Origin: an uncultured bacterium
GTDB taxonomy: Bacteria; Verrucomicrobiota; Kiritimatiellia; RFP12; UBA1067
Length of the DNA stretch: 53,613 nucleotides
Direction: 5' to 3'
Assembly (NCBI GenBank): GCA_902802945.1
Contig: CADCOC010000004.1
Coordinates: forward strand, 1-53,613
Part shown: piece after piece, positions 39,787 through 49,089 of the stretch
Numbering within the stretch: the stretch's first letter is position 1
Layout of the letters: each line of letters opens with the position of its first letter
Notes under the pieces: generated by a model
The model's input: the letters and a program-made list of their open reading frames with translations, nothing else
Told to the model about the DNA's origin: nothing
Databases searched by the model: none
Translations under genes and position numbers: made by a program

Positions 39787-39978
39787 ATGGGCATCGACCT
39801 GACCAATATAAACATATCGCTGGACCAGTTCAATGCTGCGTCCAGGGGCGAATACAACATCGGCCAGCTGAAGCTCAGCGAGGACGGCAATGGCGTTTAC
39901 CGCTGCTCCGCCAGATGGGAAAAGTGCTTAACGACAACAGGCTGTCAATCATGTAACCTCGCCGCGTGGCATGCGTAA
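39787..39978 (+). pseudogene. Frameshifted N-terminal remnant of the large effector-like family
   Basis: 63 codons. Strong GGAGG ribosome site and ECF-type promoter. The first 30 residues (MGIDLTNINISLDQFNAASR, then GEYNIGQLKL) match the start of the 1,132-aa protein at 40013 (NISLQKFQEISSGEYNAGEVRL). After about residue 40 the alignment moves to another frame (MGKVLNDNRLSIM, compare LAKINNRVHF), ending at a TAA inside the next promoter element. The rest of the gene is gone. It shows that a third family member once stood here and that the array grew or shrank by duplication and deletion. Confidence 0.6.
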
Positions 39979-39981
39979 ACA
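39952..39981 (+). promoter_or_regulatory. ECF-type promoter element b (before the 1,132-aa gene)
   Basis: TGTAACCT (39952-39959), 14 bp, CGTAAACA (39974-39981), i.e. TGTAAC-N16-CGTA exactly. 31 bp to ATG 40013, with AAGGAGG between. Confidence 0.7.
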
Positions 39982-40012
39982 AAGTAGAGAGTAGATCAAG
40001 GAGGAACAAACG

Positions 40013-43000
40013 ATGGCAGGAATCGATTTCTCAAAAGTGAACATTTCACTGCAGAAGTTCCAGGAGATTTCATCCGGGGAATACAATGCTGGTGAAGTGA
40101 GGCTGGCCGGGCAGGATTCGCTCGCCAAGATCAACAACCGCGTCCACTTCACGGGCTTGAACAAGACCTCGCTCACGCATGCCGAGGTCATCGCCATCAA
40201 GGACGCCTTCGTGAAGGCGCTTCGCGATGGCGGCTTGGGCGACGCAGAGATCAACGCCATCAGAGCGAAACTCGGTCTCGCTCCCTCCGGTGCGGTGGAC
40301 ACCAGCCTCAGGGAACGCAGTTTGAAACCGCTTTCGCGCCAGCAGATTCGCGACATCCTCGACCAGTACGCCGCCGTCCTGAACGTGCGCACGTCGGACG
40401 AACTGTACGCCAATGTGTCCGCAGCCACGCGGCAGACGCGCGAGGCGACCCGTCAAAACGTCAATGGCGAGCTTGACGGCAAACGCGCCACGGAGGTGAA
40501 CATAGCGGTTGCCAGGTTCCAGTTGGTCGTCGCGGGCGACGTCGACTTCTTCAGCGGCGCCGACCGCACGGCTCTGCGCAACGAGGCGAAGCGTCAGCTT
40601 GAAGCCCTTTACGCCGGCTGCGCGAACAATCCTTCGGCGGACAAGTCGGCGAAGGTGTCCTGCACGCTGGCCGGCGGGCAGACCGTGGAGGTCGATACGG
40701 GAATGAGCGAGGCCGCATACGCCGATCGGCTCTACGCGATGATCGTGCGGCTTGATGACGAGGCCGATTCGGGGTGGCTGGGATTTAGAGTGAGGGACGA
40801 GTACCAGGCGCTCGATCCGCAGGGGCGCAGCGCATGGATAGACGGCCTTGCCAATCATCCGAAGCCGGACTTCTCCGCGCGCACCGTCGCCGTGATGCTT
40901 CTCCAGGGGAAGGGCGTTGCCGACTATGAGACGCTATCGCTCGTCAACAAGATGCCGCTTGAACGGGTCGCCGGCCTCCTCAAGACGCTGGAGTCCGGGC
41001 AGGAGCTGACCCACGACCAGATTTCAAACATCATGCGCCAGGGTGTGGACGAACAGGGCAACGGCGCGGATGGCGCGTATATCCCCGCCACTTCGCCGTC
41101 GCAGTACAACAAGGGCGTGCGGAGATTCCTCACCGGAAAGTCCGATTCTGCGCCTCCCGGGTTCAAACCCTTTGCGGACGCGGCGATTGCAGACCTGCGC
41201 AGCCGGTTCGGGGAGGGAATCGTTCCGGCGGACGTGAGTCTCAATCTGTTCATCGACAACGGCATATTCGGCCGCATCGTGCAGGTCGAAGGCGACGGGG
41301 ACTTCGCAAAGAACGTTACGCGCGTCCGCGTGGACGACATCCGCGAGCCGTTCACACGGATGGCGCACGAGCAAGGCGCGCGCAAGACGCTCGCCCAGTT
41401 CATCCTGACTGTCGGAAGGGAGATAGATGCCCATGTGGACAACAAATCGGCGATCGCCAACGGCATTTTCAACAGCAATCCGACGCTGCTCGGGCGTCTT
41501 GCGGAATGTGCGAATCCCGCGGAGGTTGCCGGCATCCTGAACGGATTACGCGCAGACGTCGAGCGGTCGATCCGCAAGAACGTGGCCATCACCTACTACC
41601 GGAAGCAAGGCGGCTTCGAGGATCTCGTACGCAAGGCGCTTTCCGATGCGACTGGGATTCCGCCTTCTTCGTTCGGCAAGCATTCCCTTTCGAATTCGCG
41701 AATGACCGCGCTGGCCGTGCGCCTCGCGAGCAAGATCAACGACGGAGAGGTCGCGGCGGAAACCGATGAGGAGATAGGGGAGGCGTACCGCGAAGAGGCG
41801 CGCAAGTTCGCCGCCGAGCGCGCGGCTCTCCTTGCCAAGGTCGACGAGCTGTCCATTTCCGACGCAGCCAAGGCGGAACTGAAGATCTGGTTCCTTTCTC
41901 AGGACAAGGTGTCGTATGTCAATCTCGACGCCATCACCGCGGGCCTGCAGGACGTTACCGCCCGTGTCGGAGAGCTCGCGACCGCGCTCAAGCAGCAGCC
42001 GCAGCGGAAGGAAACGGTCTATCAGGCCATGCATAACCTCACAACGGCGGTCAATGCGCTCGCGCACACGCAGCTCGACGATCTGGAGGGCGAAGTGGGC
42101 GTTCCCGAACACAGGAACCTGACGACCGCCATCACCATTCTCGGATTCGACCGCTTCCCGGGCGTCAGGGACGACCTCGCGGATTTCCTGGCGCAGCCGG
42201 ACGTAAAGGCGGAGATGGATGCGAATTACAAGTGCATTGCGCATGAGTTCTCGACGTACGGCGCGCCGAAGTACGACCAGGCCAACGCGGCGCTCGCGGA
42301 CAACATCGCCGGCGGCAGGCCGGACGCCGCGTCCGGGCAGGCCATCGTGCAGGCGTGCCGCGACGCAGGGCTCACGGAGATCACGCCGGACGAGGCGGTC
42401 CAGCTCTTCACGTCCGGCAAGCCGCTCGCCGCCGCGCTGCGGGAGGCGCTCGTCGGCCTGCCCATCCTCGCGACGCCGCAGGTCCTGCGCCTGACCGTCG
42501 CGGGCGTGCTCAAGCACCATGCGGAGCAGATACGGGAAGGGCGTCCTGTGCCGAAACTTCAGGTGCCGCTTGCTCAGCGCAAGGAGGCGGTCATCAGCAA
42601 GATCGCCGGCGGTCAGGGTCCGGCCGCGCAGAAGGCGCGGCAGGTACTCGAGGCCAAGCTCGGCCCCGCGCCGGCTGATCCCGAGGCGCGGACATTCGGC
42701 GAAATCGCCCGCAACGTCAAGGTCCTCCTGTTGAAGGGCCTGCTGGTCGACCTCAAGAAGATCGCCAACGGCAAAGAAGGCATGTACACGTCGAAAGACC
42801 TAGAGCGCACCATCGTCATGCTCAATGGCGTCGGCCAGGCATCTAGGACTGACGCTACCACGGCACGCGACCAGTTCGCGAAGTTCGTGACCGGAAAGGC
42901 GGATGCGACATACGCCAGACTCAGCGCAACCGACAGGAAAAAGGCGGATCTCGCGATGGCCATGGCGGCGCAGACCTCCAAGAACGCCGTTTCCATGGGA

Positions 43001-43411
43001 ACGGCCATCATGATGGATCCTCAGGGACGGGAGGTCGCGTTTACCCCCTGCGCGCCAGCCGGCATGAAGAAATTGTCTTGGTCCATGTCCATGGAGCTGA
43101 ACGAGAACGGCGACCTGAAGGTCTCCTTGGTCGGAACAATGGAACCTGGATTCGTCCTTTTCAAGGACGGGGCAATCGAGATGTGCGGACCGGGGAGCAC
43201 GTTCAAATACGCCGCCGACTTCACGTTCAAGGCGACGGAACTCGAGAGAATCTCCAAGCTCGACTTCTCGGAATACGACAGCACGGACCTCGACAACCTC
43301 ATTGACAAGCAGAAGCCAGAGCAGACGTACGAAGGCGCGATCAACCGCATACAGGAGAAGTTCCGGCTAGACGTCGGCATCCACGTCGAACTGAAATCGA
43401 ATTTTACGTGA
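40013..43411 (+). CDS. Large helical protein, candidate type III secretion effector (1,132 aa)
   Basis: No family recognised. 1,132 residues, no signal peptide, no membrane helix, mostly charged alpha-helix; very strong AAGGAGG start. The N-terminal 125 residues form a module shared with the 1,576-aa protein and the remnant at 39787: NISLQKFQEISSGEYNAGEVRL, LAKINNRVHF, NAIRAKLGLAPSG and KPLSRQQIRDILDQYAAVLN (105-124). The C-terminus (about 1010-1132) becomes beta-rich (KKLSWSMSMELNENGDLKVSLVG, GSTFKYAADFTFKATELE). Co-location with a larger paralogue, two CesT-like chaperones and an ECF-type promoter leads me to infer an exported effector. A cytoplasmic structural protein is the alternative. 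No protease, kinase or other catalytic motif is seen. Confidence 0.6.
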   Translation: MAGIDFSKVNISLQKFQEISSGEYNAGEVRLAGQDSLAKINNRVHFTGLNKTSLTHAEVIAIKDAFVKALRDGGLGDAEINAIRAKLGLAPSGAVDTSLRERSLKPLSRQQIRDILDQYAAVLNVRTSDELYANVSAATRQTREATRQNVNGELDGKRATEVNIAVARFQLVVAGDVDFFSGADRTALRNEAKRQLEALYAGCANNPSADKSAKVSCTLAGGQTVEVDTGMSEAAYADRLYAMIVRLDDEADSGWLGFRVRDEYQALDPQGRSAWIDGLANHPKPDFSARTVAVMLLQGKGVADYETLSLVNKMPLERVAGLLKTLESGQELTHDQISNIMRQGVDEQGNGADGAYIPATSPSQYNKGVRRFLTGKSDSAPPGFKPFADAAIADLRSRFGEGIVPADVSLNLFIDNGIFGRIVQVEGDGDFAKNVTRVRVDDIREPFTRMAHEQGARKTLAQFILTVGREIDAHVDNKSAIANGIFNSNPTLLGRLAECANPAEVAGILNGLRADVERSIRKNVAITYYRKQGGFEDLVRKALSDATGIPPSSFGKHSLSNSRMTALAVRLASKINDGEVAAETDEEIGEAYREEARKFAAERAALLAKVDELSISDAAKAELKIWFLSQDKVSYVNLDAITAGLQDVTARVGELATALKQQPQRKETVYQAMHNLTTAVNALAHTQLDDLEGEVGVPEHRNLTTAITILGFDRFPGVRDDLADFLAQPDVKAEMDANYKCIAHEFSTYGAPKYDQANAALADNIAGGRPDAASGQAIVQACRDAGLTEITPDEAVQLFTSGKPLAAALREALVGLPILATPQVLRLTVAGVLKHHAEQIREGRPVPKLQVPLAQRKEAVISKIAGGQGPAAQKARQVLEAKLGPAPADPEARTFGEIARNVKVLLLKGLLVDLKKIANGKEGMYTSKDLERTIVMLNGVGQASRTDATTARDQFAKFVTGKADATYARLSATDRKKADLAMAMAAQTSKNAVSMGTAIMMDPQGREVAFTPCAPAGMKKLSWSMSMELNENGDLKVSLVGTMEPGFVLFKDGAIEMCGPGSTFKYAADFTFKATELERISKLDFSEYDSTDLDNLIDKQKPEQTYEGAINRIQEKFRLDVGIHVELKSNFT

Positions 43412-43418
43412 TTTCGTG

Positions 43419-43448
43419 TGTAACCTATTGGAGTTTCATGAGTAAACA
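43419..43448 (+). promoter_or_regulatory. ECF-type promoter element c (before the 1,576-aa gene)
   Basis: TGTAACCT (43419-43426), 14 bp, AGTAAACA (43441-43448). 32 bp to ATG 43481, with AAAAGGAGG between. Confidence 0.65.
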
Positions 43449-43480
43449 TGGCAAAGCAATCCTAAAAGGAGGAGAAAACC

Positions 43481-46400
43481 ATGTCAAAGAACATCACAGC
43501 GGCGCAACTTGGCGCCAACCAGAGCGTCTACAAGATAGATGACTATCGCAATATGGTCAACTACGAGTCCGGGACCAACAAGGGCTACGTGCGCTTCACG
43601 CTGTCGAGCGACGGCAAGCTGAAGCTTGAGAAGTTCAACAACAAGATTGACGTGCCGCTCTCCTGGAGAAGCAACGTCAGCGCGGCGCACAACAAGTCGG
43701 TGCGCGCGAAGTTCCTCGCCGCCATGGAGCAAGACCTCAGGTACATGGGCGACGCCGGGAACACGATCCGGAATATGGTCCTTGCGCCCAAGAAGCCGGG
43801 CGAGGACGTCGAATCCCCCGGCAAGGCGCTTTCCCGCCGCGACGTCAAGGCCATACTGGACAAGTTTGACGCCCAGTTCAACACGGGCACGGGCCGTATC
43901 TGCATCCTGAAGAACTTCATGGATGCGGCCAAGATCGCATGCAATTTCCACGGCACTGACGAGGAGTTCGCCCGCGACTACCTGAAGACGGGCGACGTCG
44001 GCATCGACCACCGCTTCACCGACTACATCACCTCGAAGGAGGGCGAGGGCGTCGACGCCCTGCCGCAGCACCAGCGCATGGTCAAGAGCGAGGCGGAGTT
44101 CCGCCAGCTCCTGTTCCGCCTCGAGAACCTCGTTGACGACGCGAAGCAGCGCCTCAGCGTCGAGACGACGCTGAAATCCGTCGCGAAGACGCTTGCCAAT
44201 GACGGCGGCGAATTCGGCGTGAGGTTCAGCGCCGACGCCGAGGGCAAGATCCGCGCCGCGCTCGTGAAGCTGCTCGACAAGGCCGCCGTGACGGACGTGG
44301 ACCTCGGTTTCGGGACGAAGAACACGGCGCTTGAGATGTTCATCAAGAACGTGGTGCCGATCCTCGTCAAGGAGTGCGCGGCCAACATCAAGGACCTCCC
44401 GAACCAGAAGGATGAAGCCGCGATCGCGGCCGCGCTGGACGCCGAGCTCAACATCGACCGCGTCTTCTCCCTCGCGAAGGAGTTCATCGAGGGGGCGAAG
44501 GCGGAGGTCGAGGACATGCAGGACGTTCCGCAGGGTGGCGACGACATCGACAACTACATCGCCGGCATGAAGCAACTCTTCGAGGACCAGATGGCGACGG
44601 TGAAGCAGGTCGCCGTCTTCTGCGAGGCGCGGAAGGTGTTCGTCCTCAACATGAACGGCGGCAAGCAGACCAACCTCGCGCTCGCGAAGGAGGTCGGCAG
44701 CCTGACGCCGCAGTTCGTCAAGGAGGCCAAGCTCGACACGTACACCGCGAAATTCCTGAAGAGCCACTTCGCCAAGAGCGTCGGCGCCGTCGTGGAGAAC
44801 GAGGGCAACTTCATGGAGAAGGCGAAGCAGGTGATCGAGAATGTCAAGATCGCCGGGCAGATCAACTACGGCGAGCGGTGGCAGACTAATCCCGACGCGA
44901 AGACACTCAAGGACGTCAAGCTGGCCGCCGGTGGCGACGTGCAGCATTTCCTCGGCGAAATGGGCAGGAAGACCGCCCAGATCGTGAACGAGAAGAAGGG
45001 CGGGCTTCCGCTCTACGAAAAACTGATGGGCCGCACCCTCACGGCGATCCTCAACCAGAAGATTCGCAACGCGGCCGACTCGAACGGCCTCGCGCGCATC
45101 CACATCGACAACGCAGCCTTCGGCGAGGTGGAGACACGCCTCCGGCGGACGGTCTACGCCTACTGCGAATTCCGTGACGGCAAGGGCGCGGTCATCGTGG
45201 AGAAGGCAGTGGACGCCTTCAGGCGCAAGCTCGACCGGCTCGCAAAGAAGGGTAACATCGACCAGCAGGCCTACAACATGCTGCTCACGGACTTCCAGAA
45301 CCGCATGAAGACGGCGTTCAACAACGCGACGACGCGGTTCCTGGAGCGGACGCCCCAGTCTGCCGACATTGACCCCAAGGAAGCAAAGGAAGCCTCGCTG
45401 ACGTTCCTGACAAACGCCTTGAACGAGGAGAAGGGCGAGGTTCTCGCGGACATGCACGAGCGCATCGCGACGATGGTCGTCACGCGCGGCCTCAACCAGG
45501 ATGTCCGCAATGAGCTCATCGGCAAGATGGACGAGCGCATCGGCGAGTGCGCCGCCAAGCTGAAGGAGAAAGGCGTTGCGCCCAAGTTCGCGACGGACGA
45601 CGCCACGATGGCCGAGGCGCTGAAGAAGCTCTACTACAAGGTGCTGGCCGACAAGTGCGGGAACAAGGCCATCGCCGGACAGCGCATCGGCGACAACCTC
45701 GTCGAGAACATAAAGGATGCGTTCTACTCGGCCGCCAAGGACCTTGTCGACAAGGCGAACAAGCTCGCGGACATCGTGGACGGCGAATGCAAGACGATGG
45801 CGGACGTGGCCGCCAGATCCCTGTTCGAGGCGCAGGCTTCGCGCCAGCACTACGCGAAGGATCTCCCGAAGAAGGAGTACGACGAGATGCAGGCCAGCCT
45901 CCGCGACGACCTGAAGACCGCGCTCCAGACCAAGACGGACGAGCTCAAGCGCAAGTACCTCCTGAACCCCGATGCATACACTAAGAAGGCCGTCGGCGAT
46001 TTCAAGGCCGTCGGCGAGATCTTCGACCAGGTCGGCAAGGACGGCGTTTACACCCAGGACAGCGTGACACGCATCTTCAACGACATCGTCGACGCCCGCT
46101 ACACGACCATGATGGCGTGGCTGTACAATCCGACCGGGCCCGAAGGCAAGGGGACGCTTGAAGGGGACATGGTCGCGAGCGAGATGCAGCGCCTTGCGGA
46201 GCCTGCAGCGGGCAAGGCGGGTGAATACGCCGCGAAACTCCCCAGGAACGAGCTGAACAACATCGTGGACGCGGCCGTGAAGACGGTTCTCGCCAATGCG
46301 GAGAAGTATGCGATCTCCTACACGACGGGCGGCAAGGCCACCTTCATGAAACGCATCGCGAAGGAGGTCCAGTCCATCGTCAACAAGCACGTCGAGGCGC

Positions 46401-48211
46401 AAGCGAAGTTCCGCGAGCAGTTCGTCAAGGACGCGCAGCCGTATCTCCAGAAGTACGTCGATTCGCTCAGGACCGAGAAGAAGGACGGAGTCCAGGTCGC
46501 GACGGACAAGATGAACGCCGTTCTCGACGAAATCAGCCGCCAGAAGGAGCCGCCGCCCGTCAAGGGCTTCGCGCTCGCCTTCGACGGAATGCTGCAGAAG
46601 CTCGTCAACGACCGCGTGGACATGAAGATGGACGAATTCCTCAAGTACTCCGCGAAGGTGACGGCCGCCTACGACAAGTGCATCCCCGCGTTCAACGAGG
46701 TAATGGACGCGCACCGCGCCGAACTCAAGGCCGCCGGCGCGACGGACGAGGACATGAAGTTCTTCGACGAGAAGCTCGCGCCGTTCATTCACAGCAGCCT
46801 CGAGACGGATCTCCAGAGGAACATCGACTCACCCCACGTGATGAACGGCGCGGCGGCCTACGGAAAGGTGATGGCCGACAGTTTCGCGCAGCAGTTCGTC
46901 ACCGCGATCAAGGATGCGGACATGTCCAACAATACAAGCCTCATGACGATGCTTTCCGATCTGGACATGAAGGCGCTTTACGCTGACAACGACACCTTCA
47001 ACGCGACGAAGAGCAATGTCGAGACGTGGATGAAGTCGCCCGCCGTGCAGAAGCTTGCAGTCGAGTTGCGCCAGGCCAAGATGACGCTCGCCGCCTGCGG
47101 AGAGACATCCATGTGCCAGGCTACGATCGACGCCCGCGCGAAGGTCGAAGAGTTCAAGAACGAGCTCCGGGCCGCACTCATGGGCCTCAAGACGACAATC
47201 CTGGAGAGCGCATTCGACGAAAAACAGGTCGCTCCGGCCCTGAACATCTTCAAGGTGTGGATTAAGCAGTACGAACTGCCCAATCTGAGGGTGTACGTCA
47301 TGCCGGTCGGCGACATGTCGCTCGAGGAGGCCGCCGTGCACCACTTCACGGGACGCATCGCGGCGATGAAGCTGCAACTCTCCCAAAATCCCAACATGAA
47401 GGAGCCGCTTCTTTCCGCCGACTACATCAAGAGCTTCACCCAGTACCTGAACAAGATCGGCCGCGCGGCCATGTTCCGCGAACTCGAAGCCAGGCTCGTC
47501 AACGAACGCGCCACCGAGCTTGTCACAAAGCAGGGCAACTACGACACCTACAACTACGTAGAGCAGCATGGCGAAGACGACAACGCCGAACTGCGCAAGA
47601 CGGTGACGGCGCAGAACATGAACGATCTGGTGAAAACGCTCACCAACTTGCTCGACCGCACCCGGCGCACGATGAGGGACATCGTCGTATCCCTCGAGGA
47701 GATGAAACGCTGGGGCGAGGTGATTGAGCGCGAGTTCAAGAACATGATCTCGGACGAATCCACCCGCCTCGCACAGCTCGACAAGTTCGCCCGTTCGCGC
47801 GTCTCCATGATGCTCTCGATCGATCTGGGCCGGGTAAGCGGCGACGTCGCCATTCAGAACTACGTCTCAAACGCGCTCAAGGAGTATTTGGGCAACAAAG
47901 ACATCCAGGCGCAGGGGACTCTGAGCGAGAAGTTCATCAACAAGAAGAAAATCGACATCCCCGGTCTCGTCTCCCACCTGACCGATCTGACGACTTCAGC
48001 CGTGAAAGAGAGCGCCAACCAGCTAAAGAAGAACGCCATGCGCTCCGTCAAGTCGGGCGACACGCTTGAACCTCTGCCGGGGCCGAAGGATCTCATGGCG
48101 AAGTTCAAGGAAATAGCCAAGAGCACGGTCGAGTCCGTCGCGTCAGACAAGAAGAGCCCTCACGGGGCCGCGCTGCATGCGATCGCCAAGGAACTGGGAA
48201 TCAAAAAGTAA
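43481..48211 (+). CDS. Very large helical protein, candidate type III secretion effector (1,576 aa)
   Basis: No family recognised. 1,576 residues, no signal peptide or membrane helix, rich in Lys, Glu, Asp and Ala, predicted almost wholly helical with coiled-coil stretches. The N-terminal module matches that of the 1,132-aa protein: YESGTNKGYVRFTLSSDGKL, EKFNNKIDVPL, NTIRNMVLAPKKPG, KALSRRDVKAILDKFDAQFN (115-134). The middle and end consist of repeated long helices (ALKKLYYKVLADKCGNKAIAG; ATELVTKQGNYDTYNYVEQHG). The AAAAGGAGG site is among the strongest in the window. Two small CesT-like genes follow at 13 and 4 bp, as dedicated chaperones usually follow their effector. Inference: injected or secreted giant effector. 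If no secretion system exists in the genome, it is an intracellular protein of unknown role. Confidence 0.6.
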   Translation: MSKNITAAQLGANQSVYKIDDYRNMVNYESGTNKGYVRFTLSSDGKLKLEKFNNKIDVPLSWRSNVSAAHNKSVRAKFLAAMEQDLRYMGDAGNTIRNMVLAPKKPGEDVESPGKALSRRDVKAILDKFDAQFNTGTGRICILKNFMDAAKIACNFHGTDEEFARDYLKTGDVGIDHRFTDYITSKEGEGVDALPQHQRMVKSEAEFRQLLFRLENLVDDAKQRLSVETTLKSVAKTLANDGGEFGVRFSADAEGKIRAALVKLLDKAAVTDVDLGFGTKNTALEMFIKNVVPILVKECAANIKDLPNQKDEAAIAAALDAELNIDRVFSLAKEFIEGAKAEVEDMQDVPQGGDDIDNYIAGMKQLFEDQMATVKQVAVFCEARKVFVLNMNGGKQTNLALAKEVGSLTPQFVKEAKLDTYTAKFLKSHFAKSVGAVVENEGNFMEKAKQVIENVKIAGQINYGERWQTNPDAKTLKDVKLAAGGDVQHFLGEMGRKTAQIVNEKKGGLPLYEKLMGRTLTAILNQKIRNAADSNGLARIHIDNAAFGEVETRLRRTVYAYCEFRDGKGAVIVEKAVDAFRRKLDRLAKKGNIDQQAYNMLLTDFQNRMKTAFNNATTRFLERTPQSADIDPKEAKEASLTFLTNALNEEKGEVLADMHERIATMVVTRGLNQDVRNELIGKMDERIGECAAKLKEKGVAPKFATDDATMAEALKKLYYKVLADKCGNKAIAGQRIGDNLVENIKDAFYSAAKDLVDKANKLADIVDGECKTMADVAARSLFEAQASRQHYAKDLPKKEYDEMQASLRDDLKTALQTKTDELKRKYLLNPDAYTKKAVGDFKAVGEIFDQVGKDGVYTQDSVTRIFNDIVDARYTTMMAWLYNPTGPEGKGTLEGDMVASEMQRLAEPAAGKAGEYAAKLPRNELNNIVDAAVKTVLANAEKYAISYTTGGKATFMKRIAKEVQSIVNKHVEAQAKFREQFVKDAQPYLQKYVDSLRTEKKDGVQVATDKMNAVLDEISRQKEPPPVKGFALAFDGMLQKLVNDRVDMKMDEFLKYSAKVTAAYDKCIPAFNEVMDAHRAELKAAGATDEDMKFFDEKLAPFIHSSLETDLQRNIDSPHVMNGAAAYGKVMADSFAQQFVTAIKDADMSNNTSLMTMLSDLDMKALYADNDTFNATKSNVETWMKSPAVQKLAVELRQAKMTLAACGETSMCQATIDARAKVEEFKNELRAALMGLKTTILESAFDEKQVAPALNIFKVWIKQYELPNLRVYVMPVGDMSLEEAAVHHFTGRIAAMKLQLSQNPNMKEPLLSADYIKSFTQYLNKIGRAAMFRELEARLVNERATELVTKQGNYDTYNYVEQHGEDDNAELRKTVTAQNMNDLVKTLTNLLDRTRRTMRDIVVSLEEMKRWGEVIEREFKNMISDESTRLAQLDKFARSRVSMMLSIDLGRVSGDVAIQNYVSNALKEYLGNKDIQAQGTLSEKFINKKKIDIPGLVSHLTDLTTSAVKESANQLKKNAMRSVKSGDTLEPLPGPKDLMAKFKEIAKSTVESVASDKKSPHGAALHAIAKELGIKK

Positions 48212-48224
48212 TCAGGAGAATGCC

Positions 48225-48680
48225 ATGACATACGAAGAGCTCATCGAAGAAACTGGCGCCGAGATTGGCATCGAGGGGTTCACCCCCGATGCCGACGGCG
48301 TGTGCATTCTCGCCTCCGACATCGGCGAGATCGTGATCATGAACTGCAAGGAGGGCGCACACGAGCTGGTCCTCCTGAACGCGGCCGTCTCGGACGTGCC
48401 GCCGGACGCCAAGGCAGCGCTGCTCGAAGCGCTCAGCGCGAATCGGGGTTTCAAGGACACGAAGGGCGCCACGCTCTCGGTGGACCCCGAGACCAGGCGG
48501 TTCGAGCTTTCGCAGTACGCCGCCCTGGAAGACCTCGCCCCCGACAAGTTCGTGGCGATGGTCGAAGACTTCGCAACCACGCTCGTGCACGTGCGCGAAA
48601 AGCTAGACGGTGCCTCGCTCGCGGGTGCCGACGGGGAAAGTCTTACCGGCCTTGGCCTTGGCGACTTCATAAGGGTGTAG
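48225..48680 (+). CDS. CesT-type type III secretion chaperone-like protein (first of two)
   Basis: 151 residues from ATG 48225 (CAGGAG eight bases upstream). Small and acidic, with the CesT/SycE-type order: helix (MTYEELIEETGAEIGIEGF), strands (GVCILASDIGEIVIMN, HELVLLNAAVSDVPP), helix (AKAALLEALSANRGF), strand (TLSVDPETRRFELSQYAAL), long C-terminal helix (APDKFVAMVEDFATTLVHVREKL). In known systems such dimers hold the N-terminal 50-100 residues of effectors unfolded for export. It is 13 bp after the 1,576-aa gene and 4 bp before a second similar gene. The fold call rests on pattern, not on a search; no strong single motif exists for this family. Confidence 0.62.
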   Translation: MTYEELIEETGAEIGIEGFTPDADGVCILASDIGEIVIMNCKEGAHELVLLNAAVSDVPPDAKAALLEALSANRGFKDTKGATLSVDPETRRFELSQYAALEDLAPDKFVAMVEDFATTLVHVREKLDGASLAGADGESLTGLGLGDFIRV

Positions 48681-48684
48681 GCGC

Positions 48685-49089
48685 ATGGCGTTCAAAGATG
48701 CATTGGTGTCGCTTGGCAAAGAACTCGGCCTGCCGCTCGAAATCGAGAACGGCAAGGCCGGGTTCGAGGCGTCGTTCGGCGACGACGGCGAAGAGCCGGT
48801 TTCGGTGGAGATTTCCGCAGACGGCGACGACGACTTCGTGGTCGTCTCCGCCGATCTCGGTGAATTGCCGTCCGACGACATCGAATCGCTGGCAACGCGG
48901 ATGCTCGAGGCCAACCATCTTTTCGCCGGGACGGGAGGCTCGTCGCTTTCGATGGATGGCGACCGCGCGCTCCTCGAGCGCCGCGTGCGCCTGGATGTGT
49001 TCTCTCGCGGCGAGGGCGCAAATGTTATTTATCCTTTTATCGCTTCAGCAATATCTTTTAGGCATAACCTTTTCGACCGTTCTGTGTAA
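48685..49089 (+). CDS. CesT-type type III secretion chaperone-like protein (second, C-terminus altered)
   Basis: 134 residues, very acidic. Helix MAFKDALVSLGKELGLPLEIENG, strands EEPVSVEISADGDDDFVVVSADLGELPSDD, helix IESLATRMLEANHLFAG, strand TGGSSLSMDGDRALLERRVRLDVF: the class I type III chaperone layout (the LFAGTGGSSLSMDGDRALLER stretch resembles the conserved central part). After about residue 108 the expected long C-terminal helix is replaced by GANVIYPFIASAISFRHNLFDRSV, AT-rich DNA that also contains promoter element d. The 3' end thus looks truncated or remodelled. It probably pairs with the preceding gene or serves the second effector. Confidence 0.6.
   Translation: MAFKDALVSLGKELGLPLEIENGKAGFEASFGDDGEEPVSVEISADGDDDFVVVSADLGELPSDDIESLATRMLEANHLFAGTGGSSLSMDGDRALLERRVRLDVFSRGEGANVIYPFIASAISFRHNLFDRSV

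Noticed and set aside
43484..46792. 1,102-codon minus-strand open frame opposite the 1,576-aa gene
   Set aside because: Product is Leu/Val/Arg/His-rich with no domain, and the plus frame has the promoter, GGAGG site and a paralogue. It is a shadow.
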